Under the pieces are notes generated by a model, which was not told the origin of the DNA, made no database searches, and saw only the letters and a list, made by a program, of their open reading frames with translations. Below are positions 9,803 through 18,957 of a DNA stretch of 64,000 nucleotides, in pieces; the first letter of the stretch is position 1; every line of letters begins with the position of its first letter. Source of the DNA: SHZI01 sp041396045 (lineage in GTDB: Bacteria; Pseudomonadota; Gammaproteobacteria; Steroidobacterales; GCA-2729495). A program made the position numbers and the translations under genes. The stretch lies in assembly GCA_041396045.1 (NCBI GenBank), contig JAWKZI010000006.1, positions 1-64,000 on the forward strand. Reading direction: 5' to 3'.

Positions 9803-11275
9803 ATGTCAAGGGCCAACCGTACGATGACTGCCTGCACGCGGCTTCGTTCGGTTGGCCCACTCATTTTGCTTGCGCTAATGACCAGTCTGGTCGGTTGCGC
9901 CACACTGCCCTCGGTACGTCTGTCGCGTGAATTGCCAATTTCGCGAACCCCGGTCACTTTCGATATGGAAGGACCCACCGGGCCGATCGAACCCGAAGTG
10001 GCAATCAAGACCTCCGAAGCCCTGGCGGAATACAGCGCCGGGACCGTGCTGGATGGCTATCTCGGGCTCAGTCACCGATCAATCCGCGAGCCTCTGATTA
10101 TCGGCAACCATGTCGAGCTTCTGATCGATGGGCCGGAGACCTACGCGGCCATGTTCAAGTCCCTCAAGGCCGCATCCCGCACAATAGACTTGGAGTCTTA
10201 TATCTTCGACGAAGTCGAGCAGGATGGAATGCGCCTGTCTGCGTTGCTGGAGGAGCGTGTCAGGGCCGGGGTTCAGGTGCGTGTGCTGGTTGATGGCGTT
10301 GGCACCATGGGTTCGACCATCTCGCTTGATGCATGGTCAGCAGCCGGAATAGCCACCTGTGGATTCAATCCGGTAGCTCCCTCACTCTGGCGCCCTACAC
10401 GTCTCAATCACCGCGATCATCGCAAGATCGTGGTTGTCGATGGCCAGGACGCGTTTGCGGGCGGCATAAACTTCAGCCGGGTATATAGCCTGGGTTCTGC
10501 AGGTTTTTCCCGGTCGCGACCCGCCGAAGATCTACCGGAACGTCAGGCCGATGCACTGAATGCAGGTTGGCGGGACACCCAGGTTCGAATCGAGGGGCCT
10601 GCTGCCCGCCGTCTGGCGGAACTGTTTGAGGAGAGCTGGAAGAAGCAAGACTGCAAAAACCCTGCGGCCGAAGTCCGGCCGGTGCCGGAAGGCCGGCAGG
10701 ACACCGCAACCGTCGCAAAGGCTGGCGATACGGTGGTCCAGGTAATCCCGAGTTCGCCGGATTCCGCACAGAATCTGACCTACATCTCCGTGCTGGGTGC
10801 AATTGCCTTTGCAAAGAGCTCGATCGAAGTAACGATGGCCTATTTCGTGCCGGACGAGCAACTGGAGGACGAACTGATTGCAGCCGCCGGACGTGGAGTC
10901 AACGTACGGCTGATTTTGCCATCGTTCAGTGATTTCGACGGTGTGTTCTACGCCGGCCGCTACCACTATGCGCGCTTGCTGAAAGGTGGGGTGCAAATCT
11001 TCGAGGAGCGCAGTGCGTTTTTGCATGCCAAGACAGTTGTCGTTGACCACATCTGGTCAACGGTCGGGTCTACCAACTGGGACTGGCGGAGTTTCGGGCT
11101 CAATGACGAAGTCAGTATTGTCGTGATAGACGAGAACTTTGCGAATCGCATGCGGCAATTGTTCGAATCAGATCTGCAGAACTCGGTTCCGATCACCTGG
11201 GAGGAATGGCAGGAACGTTCGCTGGGGGAGCGGATCAAGGAGCGTTTCTGGGCGACCTTTGAACGCCTGCTGTAG
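9803..11275 (+). CDS. Phospholipase D-family lipoprotein, cardiolipin synthase-like
   Basis: 490 residues. The N terminus has a lipoprotein-type signal (LILLALMTSLVGCATLPS, lipobox cysteine after LVG). Two PLD catalytic HKD motifs are visible: HRDHRKIVVVDGQDAFAGG near residue 210 and LHAKTVVVDHIWSTVGSTN near residue 410, both with the His, Lys and Asp intact. This is the arrangement of cardiolipin synthases of the ClsC type, which condense phospholipids at the membrane. The stop lies 4 bases from the stop of the convergent dehydrogenase gene. A phosphodiesterase role other than cardiolipin synthesis cannot be excluded. Confidence 0.85.
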   Translation: MSRANRTMTACTRLRSVGPLILLALMTSLVGCATLPSVRLSRELPISRTPVTFDMEGPTGPIEPEVAIKTSEALAEYSAGTVLDGYLGLSHRSIREPLIIGNHVELLIDGPETYAAMFKSLKAASRTIDLESYIFDEVEQDGMRLSALLEERVRAGVQVRVLVDGVGTMGSTISLDAWSAAGIATCGFNPVAPSLWRPTRLNHRDHRKIVVVDGQDAFAGGINFSRVYSLGSAGFSRSRPAEDLPERQADALNAGWRDTQVRIEGPAARRLAELFEESWKKQDCKNPAAEVRPVPEGRQDTATVAKAGDTVVQVIPSSPDSAQNLTYISVLGAIAFAKSSIEVTMAYFVPDEQLEDELIAAAGRGVNVRLILPSFSDFDGVFYAGRYHYARLLKGGVQIFEERSAFLHAKTVVVDHIWSTVGSTNWDWRSFGLNDEVSIVVIDENFANRMRQLFESDLQNSVPITWEEWQERSLGERIKERFWATFERLL

Positions 11276-11279
11276 GCGT

Positions 11280-14064
11280 TTAAAAAGAGTCCATAGCCTG
11301 GTGACACCCGCCCGCGCTGGCTTCGCAGGGGGGCATTTGCGTGATCCAGTTGGCAATCACGGCAGCCTTGCCGGCGTCCGGCAGACTTGAGCCCAGTGGC
11401 GGCATGCCGTGCGCATCCCGGCGCAGCATTCGCTGCAGCAGAATGGAGCGTGATGGATCACCGGGTACGATCAGCCGGGCGCCGGCAATGCCGAGATCAC
11501 CGGCCTGCGGTGGGGCATTGCACGTCTGGGTGCCTTTTAAGGTCTGGAAGTAACGCAGGTCCATGTCTACCCCGGTAGGGCCATCGGGTTGATGGCAATA
11601 CGCGCAGTTCGCATGCAGGTAGGCTCGCGCCACGTCATCAATGCTGGTGGCCGTCATCGGTGTGGCCAATGCCGGTTGGTTGGCGGGAACGCCGACCGAT
11701 GCTGGCAGCAAACCGATGTGGCTCAAGGTTTCGAGCTGGTTGGCATTCCGGTTAGTGGCTGAATAGTGCTGGCTGCGGTTTAACTGGGCTGTCTCCGGCC
11801 CCAGGCTGATACCGGCGACGTTCGTGTGACACTGCATGCACTGGCCTTCACTGGGATAGATCCAGTCCTGGCCGCTGACGAAGCGTGTTTTGCCGCCACG
11901 CACACGTGTGGCGGCCGTCGCGGCGGTGTTCCACTCGTAGGTGTAACCCGCCCAACCGCCATCCGGATGGCGCATCAACAACCGCGTTTCAACCGGCTTG
12001 CCACTCAAGGCCATGGTTTTCATCAGGACTGAGCCTGCCGGGAACTGCCAGTCGGCTTCAGCACCCACCGTAATGGTGGTTCCGTCCGGAACTGCCAGAT
12101 GGCGGGTCTTCGTGGCACCGTCCGACCAGAATGATGCATTGACGCTGTAGGGGATGACACCCGGCGCGGCTTCCTCCGGATTGGCAGGATTGACGCAGCC
12201 GGTCGCCGCCAGATCATCCGGTACGACGTCCACGAATCCGCCGCCACTACCGACCAGTCTTTGCAGACGACCGGAACTGTAATCGCTGAAGTACAACTCT
12301 CCGTCATTGCCGAGAGCAAAGCTGGAGATCGAAGCATTGGTGTCGGCGATTTCGTCGGCGTCGTAGCCTCCGGTTCCATTGTCACGCAGCGCCCAGACCC
12401 GGCCTGAAACAAAATCTCCGAATACATAGCGGCCTTGCAAAGCCGGAATGCCGGCGCCGCGATAAACGTTGCCGCCGGTCACCGAAGCATTGCCATCCGC
12501 GTGGGAGTAGTCGTAGAGCGGTTCAATCAAGCCTGATGAGGGGCAGCCGCTGCCGTTGTAAGCGGCGGTGCCCTCCCGGCAGCGCCAGCCATAGTTGCCA
12601 CCCAGAACAATACGGTCAATTTCCTCGCGTTCATTCTGGCCGACATCACCTGCCCACAGGTCGCCGGTGGCGCTATCGATGCCAATGCGCCGCTGGATTG
12701 CATGAAATACAGGCATACAGTTCCGGGCAGGCGGCATTATTGGTGGATGCGCCATGGCGAGCGTTGGACGCGTGCGGGTTGTCGGGCGAGATGGCGTAGC
12801 GTGGATTTGGCCAACCCGTTGCACTCCAGGCATCGATACGCAATATCTTGCCCAGCAGCCGGGTCTGGTTCTGGGCAAAATCGTGGGGATCGCCGCCGCT
12901 ACCACCGTCGCCTGACGAGATATAGAGGTAGTTGTCATTGCCAAAGGCGATATCACCGCCATTGTGATTGGTGTACGGCTCGTCAATGGTGAGCAGAACC
13001 TGCTCGGTGACCGTAGACGGTGCGGCGACCTGATCCAGAATCAACCGGGAGACGATCAACTGCATGGGATCTCCGGTGGTGTAGGTCACGAACACTTCAC
13101 GACGGGCAGGGTACAAAGGGTGAAAGGCGAGTCCCAGCAATCCACCCTCTGAACTGGTGTTGACCTTCGCGCTAAAGTCCAGCCATGTACTGACACTTGC
13201 CGGATTCGCTGTGCTGAAGGTTTTGACCCGGCCCGTTTTCTCCAGCACAAACCAGCGTGAAGGATCTCCGGGTGGCTGCAGCAGTTTGGTGGGTTGGGTG
13301 AATGCAGGTGCCGTCGGGAACGGATCTTCGACCGTCACGGAAGTGGCTTCTCCGCCACCGCTTTGTATCAACTGCACGTTGCTGAAGCTGCCCGCGGCGA
13401 GAGAGCCGTCGTTGTGACTGGTCACCGCAATGCCGGCACGGATAGTCGATGGCAGGTCCAGGATAATGCTGTCCCTGAGCGTCCATGTGGTGCCGTCCAG
13501 GGAATGGTAGCCACTGACCACGTTGCCGCGTCGGCTGATCTTGAGCCAGCGGGGCAGTGTGGTGACCTTGTCAGCGCTGTTCGGTGGCGCTGAGTTGCCA
13601 TTGGTAGCCGTGCGGTAGTGGAAAGATGCACCATTGGCTCCGGGCGTCATCATCATCAATGCGAATCGCGATCCTGGTGCTCGCGATTCACGCAACATGA
13701 CGCCGGCTTTTGCCCAGGGATCGGTGTTGCTCAGGGAAGAAACGCGAACAATCAGATCGCCGTCGCCAGTGAGTGGCTTGTCTACATAGTGGAACTCATC
13801 CGCCGTGCCCCAGATATCGGCACCGGAGCCACGAACGGTTACGGAGTCGCCAACCCAGGCAGCAGACCCGGCAGCACTTACAGCACCAACATCAGCGCTC
13901 TGCCAGTTAACCGCAGCCGTGCCTCCGGCGCGATCCGGCGCCAGACAGGTGGTGTTGGGCGGACGTGTATCAAGGCCCGGCGCGGCGCTGGCCGGCAGCA
14001 CAGCCAAAAGCCCGAACCATAGAGGTACGGCCAACAGTGAAAATTGGAAGGAGCCACCATGCAT
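11280..14064 (-). CDS. Exported DUF1349 / PQQ-type sugar dehydrogenase / dihaem cytochrome c fusion (one frameshift)
   Basis: About 928 codons in three parts after a signal peptide (AVPLWFGLLAVLPASAAPG). First comes a concanavalin-like DUF1349 domain (WAKAGVMLRESRAPGSRFA). Next is a six-bladed soluble glucose/sorbosone dehydrogenase domain (GLLGLAFHPLY, NHNGGDIAFGNDNYLYISSG, GEIDRIVLGGNYGW-like region). The C-terminal part has two haem-binding motifs, CMQCH and CAYCH. The reading frame changes near 12700: the upstream frame reaches CPELYA and then ends, and the downstream frame resumes at RIGIDSATGDLWAGDVGQ. This implies a periplasmic PQQ enzyme that hands electrons to its own haems. Substrate unknown. 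The gene is tail-to-tail with the PLD gene. Confidence 0.82.
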
Positions 14065-14169
14065 GATGGAGGAAGCTTAAACGCTGCGACGAGCGGCGTG
14101 TTGTAGGAGTTGACGCTTATGTCAAGCTGAAATCACTGACGCGCGATTGCAGCATTCATTGCGCCTGCT

Positions 14170-15066
14170 CTACCAGGGAAGCTTTTCGCCTTTGTAGTCG
14201 AAGAACTGACCCGAGTTTTCCGGCGTGAAGCCTTCAATAACTGCGATGCAGTATTCAGCAGATTCCCGCGCGGTGATCATCGGAATGGGGACGTTCTTTG
14301 CAAACTCGGTATCGACGACGCCGGGATTGATCAGACCAAACACAAGTGCGTGGCGCCCTGGATCAGGGTCGCGCTTCACTTCCCTGGACAGCGTACGAAT
14401 TGCCATGTTGAGCGCCGCTTTGCTGCTGCGATAGTAGAGCTGTCCGCCAAAGGTCATCTGTATGGAGCCAACCGCGCTGGAAATATTCATGATCTTTTTC
14501 TGGCGACTGGTCGCCACGTTGTCCATGAATGCCTGGATCATGCGCAGGGGGCCCTTCAGATTGACGTCGAGGACTTCGTCCAAAACATCGAAGTTGTAGC
14601 TGCCATATTTTTGGGCACCGATGTCGCCCAGAATGCCGGCATTGTTGATGAGTACATCTATCGGTTGGCCGCGATATTTTTCTGCCAGCGCGCGCACACT
14701 GCGATCGCTGGTGACGTCGAGCTTCTCGATATGCACATTGTCCCAGTATCCGGCAATGGCCTTGAGCTGATCGGCGGCTTTCGGCTTGCGGGCAGTGGCA
14801 ATCACTGTCCAGCCCCGTTCAGCATATTGCCGGGCAAATTCGTAGCCGATGCCGCGGTTGGCGCCGGTAATCAGGACCACATAGGGCCTGGTGTCCGGAG
14901 TGGAAGATAGCGGGGCATTTTCGGCGGATTCATGCCGGTCGCTGCTCGCTGCAGAAGAGTCGTCTCCGCTCGCCAATGCCATATCGCTCACCAACAGGGG
15001 GCCACCCAACAACAGGAACGCAGCCAGCCAGCGGGCCAGCGGTACACAGAAAGTCCTCGCGACCAT
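14170..15066 (-). CDS. SDR-family oxidoreductase with N-terminal export signal
   Basis: About 298 residues. A hydrophobic signal (WLAAFLLLGGPLLVSDMALA) and a Ser/Asp-rich linker of about 30 residues precede a complete classical SDR domain: TGANRGIG cofactor loop, NNAG, the serine of IMNISSAVG and YYRSSKAA (YxxxK). The ATG at 15066 is used rather than an upstream in-frame TTG at 15081. Classical SDRs use NAD(P)H and are normally cytoplasmic, so the signal is unusual; it could be a membrane anchor or a true export signal. Divergent from the flavo-oxidase gene starting at 15148. Confidence 0.85.
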   Translation of the reverse strand: MVARTFCVPLARWLAAFLLLGGPLLVSDMALASGDDSSAASSDRHESAENAPLSSTPDTRPYVVLITGANRGIGYEFARQYAERGWTVIATARKPKAADQLKAIAGYWDNVHIEKLDVTSDRSVRALAEKYRGQPIDVLINNAGILGDIGAQKYGSYNFDVLDEVLDVNLKGPLRMIQAFMDNVATSRQKKIMNISSAVGSIQMTFGGQLYYRSSKAALNMAIRTLSREVKRDPDPGRHALVFGLINPGVVDTEFAKNVPIPMITARESAEYCIAVIEGFTPENSGQFFDYKGEKLPW

Positions 15067-15147
15067 GAAATTTGTTTCCAAATAAGCGCTTCGCGCTTTA
15101 GGCTAACAGCCTGCTGCCCACTGAGCCAGTTTGAGGAGCCTTCCGTC

Positions 15148-16734
15148 ATGTCTGCCAATCCCGCCCCTGTATCGTCTGCCGGTGATCTGCTGGCCAGCCT
15201 GGTCAATGTTGTGGGAGATGCCCATGTGCTGACCACCGCCGCCGACCGTGAATTTTTTGCGATGGATGTCTATAACCACCTGGAGCTCCCGCTCGCTGTG
15301 GTACAGCCGGGCACTGTTGATGAGTTACAGGCTGTGGTACGCCTGACGACGGCTGCCGGGGTCGCCGTGGTTCCGCGCGGAGGGTGCTTCATACACGGAC
15401 GGCTACCTGCCGACGCGTCCCGACTCGATACTGGTAGACACAGGGCGATTGAATCGCATTGTGGACCTCAATGAAATCGACATGTATGTGTCGGTGGAGC
15501 CTGGCATCACCTGGGCAGAATTGTGGAATACGCTCAAGGCCAAAGGCTTGCGCACCTCGTTCTGGGGGCCGTTTTCCGGCATCAAGGCGACCGTGGGCGG
15601 ATCAATGTCCCAGAACAGTGCGAGTCTGGGCTCAGGCAATCATGGTGTGTCAGCCGATGCGGTGCTGGCCTTTGACATCGTGCTCGCCAATGGAGAAATC
15701 ATGCAGACGGGCTCCAGCGCGGCCCGCAATGGGCTCCTTATTTCCGCTGGTATGGGCCGGACCTTACCGGCCTTTGTACCGGTGATGCCGGCGCCTTCGG
15801 CATCAAGTCACGCATAACGCTCAAGCTGATCAAGTCGCCGCCTTTTTTCGGAGCGGCATCTTTTGGTTTCGACACTTTCGACAACATGGCACGGGGCATG
15901 GCGGCCGCTGCGCGGGAGGGTGTGGTGTCGGACTGCTTTGGCCTGGACCCCAGGCTGCAGCAGGGCCAACTCGGCAAGGCCAACGCCAAGGATGCGTTCG
16001 GTGCGGCCTGGGCTGTGGCGAAAACGGCACGTAATCCGCTGGTTGCCGGTGTCCGGCTGCTGAAAATGGCGGCCGCCGGCAAACGCTTTCTCGCCGGTCA
16101 CAACTACTCGGCGCATTACACCGTAGAGGGCGTCTGCCAGGCTGAAGTCAATGCCAAGCTGGCACTGATCCGCCAGGCCATGAGCGACGTGGGTACGGAA
16201 ACGGCAAATACCATTCCGACGGTTCTTCGTGCAATGCCCTTCATTCCGCTGTATCCGATTCTCGGCCCCAAGGGCGAGCGCTGGGTTCCTCAGCACGGCA
16301 TCCTGCCATTTTCCAAATTGTCCGAGTTCAATCAGAAGCTGCAGAAACTCTACGCCGACAATGCTCAGCGCATGCAGAAAGCGAAGGTCGTCAACGCCGC
16401 GATGTTCATGACCATCAATACCCATGCCTTCCTGTATGAACCGGTCTTCTACTGGGAAGACAGCCGGACGGCTTTTCACAAACGCTACCTGCCACAGGAA
16501 TACCTGGCCACGCTGCCGGAGTATGGCGAGAACCCGGAAGGCCGGGCCCTGGTGCGGGAGTTGCGCCTTGAAATCAACGAGATCTTCGGCTCGGTGGGTG
16601 CAGTCCACATGCAAGTGGGCAAGAGCTATCCATACTTTAAAGGCCGGAATCCCGCCGCGGCGCGTGTCCTGCGTGACCTGAAGGCCAGCGTGGATCCGCA
16701 GAACCTGATGAACCCCGGCGCACTCGGTCTGTAG
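15148..16734 (+). CDS. FAD-binding oxidase/dehydrogenase (GlcD / VAO-PCMH family), two frameshifts
   Basis: 529 codons across three pieces. The N-terminal PCMH FAD-binding domain starts at ATG 15148 (MSANPAPVSSAG) and reads VAVVPRGG up to about 15385, where an extra G shifts the frame; the next piece continues YTDGYLPTRPDSILVDTGRL through GGSMSQNSASLGSGNHG. A second shift at about 15732 leads into YFRWYGPDLTG and TGDAGAFGIKSRITLKL. The third piece runs to the typical ending VDPQNLMNPGALGL. The two indels cancel. The family oxidises 2-hydroxy acids, phenolic alcohols or similar; the substrate cannot be read from the sequence. Confidence 0.83.
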
Positions 16735-16745
16735 AAGCAGTGTCA

Positions 16746-16769
16746 GCCGCGATCGACAATGGTCGCGGC
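16746..16769. terminator. Hairpin between convergent oxidase and PagL-like genes
   Basis: GCCGCGA (16746-16752) pairs with TCGCGGC (16763-16769) around a 10-base loop. It lies in the 46-base gap between two convergent stops, where a shared terminator is expected. No T-run follows on either strand. Confidence 0.45.
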
Positions 16770-16780
16770 CAACGCCGCTG

Positions 16781-17342
16781 CTACTGGCCGAAGCGGGCTC
16801 GTAGCAGCTGCATGGCCTGGCCCAGGTTTGGTGGGGCGAGACCCGCGTTGCTGAAGTGTCGCCACTCCACTGACCACTGTCGTCCGAGTCGCAGCCCGAG
16901 CGACAGTGAGAAGGTCAGTGGCGAGGACACGTAGGGGTTGGTATCGGAGTTGGCGACCGCGCCGATGCCAAACACCGGCTGCAGCCGGGGATTCGATCCG
17001 AATGTGAAGCGGCGCTGCAGACTCAGGTAGCCGTAGCGCGTGACGGTACGTGCTGCGGTTCCGGTCTGGTCAACACAATCGGGTCCGGTGGCTCGTGCAA
17101 TACATATCTCCTGCACGGTATTCACGGCGACACTCTGGTCGCTGATGTAGCCGAGCTGTCTCCCAGTGCGGCGTCGACCTGGCAATCTCGAAGGCACCGC
17201 CCTCGTGGCGAGTAGGACCAGCGGCAATCTGCCAGGTCGCAGCCACGGCCATATCACCGACCCACAAGGCGATGAACTGACTGGCCAGTACGCAGCCCAG
17301 CAGGGCCACGCGCCGAACCCGACGTTTGGAATGAACTGACAT
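16781..17342 (-). CDS. PagL-like lipid A 3-O-deacylase / acyloxyacyl hydrolase family (one frameshift)
   Basis: Start at ATG 17342 gives a signal peptide (VALLGCVLASQFIALWVGDMAVA) and the first strand (TWQIAAGPTRHEGGAFEIA). At about 17158 the frame shifts, after which the protein continues LGYISDQSVAVNTVQEICIA and GYLSLQRRFTFGSNPRLQPV to the C terminus. The C-terminal WSVEWRHFSNAG matches the PagL active-site region, where His and Ser form part of the catalytic triad. The predicted product is an eight-strand outer-membrane barrel that removes the 3-linked acyl chain of lipid A. About 187 codons, normal for the family. Confidence 0.75.
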
Positions 17343-17735
17343 GCAGGGTGGATCCCTGTTCTCGTTTTAACGGCAGTATCCACCGATTTCTAGTGTCAGC
17401 GGCTGTGATGACACATAACACCGGATACTGTGGACAGCACGGACTCAGGCTCGATCGATCCTTGTTGCACTCCGTGGCCCGCGTGCCGTCGGGAAATCCT
17501 TTCGGCTAGAGCACTCTGTAGCACGCGGCATCCCGGCGGGAAATCTTGTCGTCCTGGCGTGCGGCACGCCTTTTCGGCCGACAAGACACCCGCCACGCTG
17601 CCGCTCGCTGTGGAGGTGAACGAAGTCCCATCGACACTGACTACAACATGATCCCACTCACCGGCGGCACGCGGGCTACGAAGTGGGTTGCGGGCTACAG
17701 AGTGCGTTCCAGATTGAGCGCGCCTGAATCCCTTG
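17343..17735. other. Non-coding gap with tandem repeat and terminator-like hairpin
   Basis: No gene I can support in 390 bases. Two elements are visible. First, a compact hairpin, GGCGTG (17556-17561) and CACGCC (17565-17570) around CGG, followed by TTTT (17571-17574), reads as an intrinsic terminator on the plus strand although no plus-strand gene ends nearby. Second, a tandem 19-base repeat, 17671-17689 and 17690-17708, matches at 16 of 19 positions (core GCGGGCTAC, then AGTG). The motif CGGGAAATC also occurs twice in this gap. Confidence 0.5.
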
Positions 17736-18765
17736 CTACGACGATTGCGGCAACAGATAGGGCTGCGTGAGGTCCGTGGATACCTGCCAGAGCCGGGCAG
17801 CAAGTTCGTCGTTCTGCATCTGGCCGCCCGGGACCTGCGGGTTGCAGTCAGCAAAGTAGTAGCCACTGACCCTGGTCAGGGCCGGTGCGGTCGCTACATA
17901 GCAGGTCGTGGCGGCACCGGCCTCGACGCTCTTCATGAAGGTCCAGCCAATCAGTTTTGCTGCCAGCTGCTTCCATTCCGGAAAGCTGCGGCCGAGATTG
18001 GTCATGATGATGCCGGGATGTACGGAGTTCGCCGTCACCGACGTTCCGGTCATGTTCTTCGCCAGTTGTCGGGCATAGAGGTGGTTGGCCAGCTTGGACT
18101 GTCCGTACATCTTGTTCGGATCGTAGTCACGTTCGCCCGACAGGTTGTCGAACTCGATCCCGGATTCCGGTGCCCACTGATAGCCGCTGCTGGACAAAAC
18201 GACGACCCGCCCCTGGGGGGCGGCCTGTACTGCGGCATCAGCCGGTTGCCGACGATGAAGTGACCCAGGTGGTTCGTGACGAATTGCTTCTCCAGTCCGT
18301 AAACCTGCTCCAGTTCCGGCAGGGCCATGATGCCCGCATTCAAAATCAACATGTCGATGGGCAGTCCCATGGCGCGGACGGCATCAGTGCCACTGACGAT
18401 TGACGGGAAGTCTGTCAGCTCGATAACCACCGGGGTCGTTTGGCCATCGATGGTTGCGCAGGCTGCTTCCGCTTTTTCCGGGTACGTGCAGCACACAAAA
18501 TGTGTGCGCCCCGCGAAGCCAGTACCCGCATGGTTTCGTGGCCCAGTCCGGAATTGGCGCCGGTAATCAGGGCAGTCTTGCCACGCAGGTCCAGCCCTTC
18601 AACCACCTGCATCGCCGTGGATTCGGCACCATAGGGTCCCAACGGCACGCCCTTGGGCCGTACGATCGGCTTGTCTTCACCACTACAGGCGGCAAGGGTG
18701 CTTGCTGCCACCATCGCGGTGCCGCCGGCAATGAGCTGGCGACGATTCAAGCTTCGGTCAATCAT
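17736..18765 (-). CDS. SDR-family oxidoreductase with Tat/lipoprotein-type signal (two frameshifts)
   Basis: About 343 codons. The ATG at 18765 follows a GGAGG 10 bases upstream. The leader LNRRQLIAGGTAMVAASTLAAC has a twin-arginine-like RR and a lipobox ending in Cys. The SDR domain then reads TALITGANSGLGHETMRVLA, shifts frame near 18470 to continue PVVIELTDFPSIV and NAGIMALPELEQVYG, and shifts again near 18230 to SGYQWAPESGIEFDNL and the catalytic YGQSKLAN. The overall pattern resembles the retinol-dehydrogenase-like SDRs. Substrate unknown. Export after cytoplasmic folding with bound cofactor, as in Tat-exported glucose-fructose oxidoreductase, would make sense of the signal. Confidence 0.78.
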
Positions 18766-18908
18766 CCTGGATCCTCCACAATGCCGGACAGGGATTCCTG
18801 CTGCCCCGCATTGCTGCGTGCAAAGATAGCGCCATCCTCCAGTCGAACCGTGATGACAGAGCCGGTGAAGAAATAGCCGGTGCTACTGTATGCGCTGATT
18901 TCCTCCAT
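18762..18908 (-). CDS. Possible 48-residue small protein (weak)
   Basis: An open frame fills most of the space between the aldehyde dehydrogenase stop and the SDR start. From ATG 18908 it reads MEEISAYSSTGYFFTGS and ends SLSGIVEDPG. Its TGA overlaps the SDR start codon as ATGA, a common sign of translational coupling. There is no clear ribosome site and I do not recognise the sequence. It could equally be untranslated leader. Confidence 0.22.
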   Translation of the reverse strand: MEEISAYSSTGYFFTGSVITVRLEDGAIFARSNAGQQESLSGIVEDPG

Positions 18909-18957
18909 TGCACCCGTGGTAGCGGCGTATTGCCAGGACCAGTCGCGGCTGATGCAG

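Noticed and set aside
17396..17866. A 156-codon minus-strand frame through the gap next to the second SDR
   Set aside because: It overlaps the SDR 3' end in another frame and its composition looks like random read-through.
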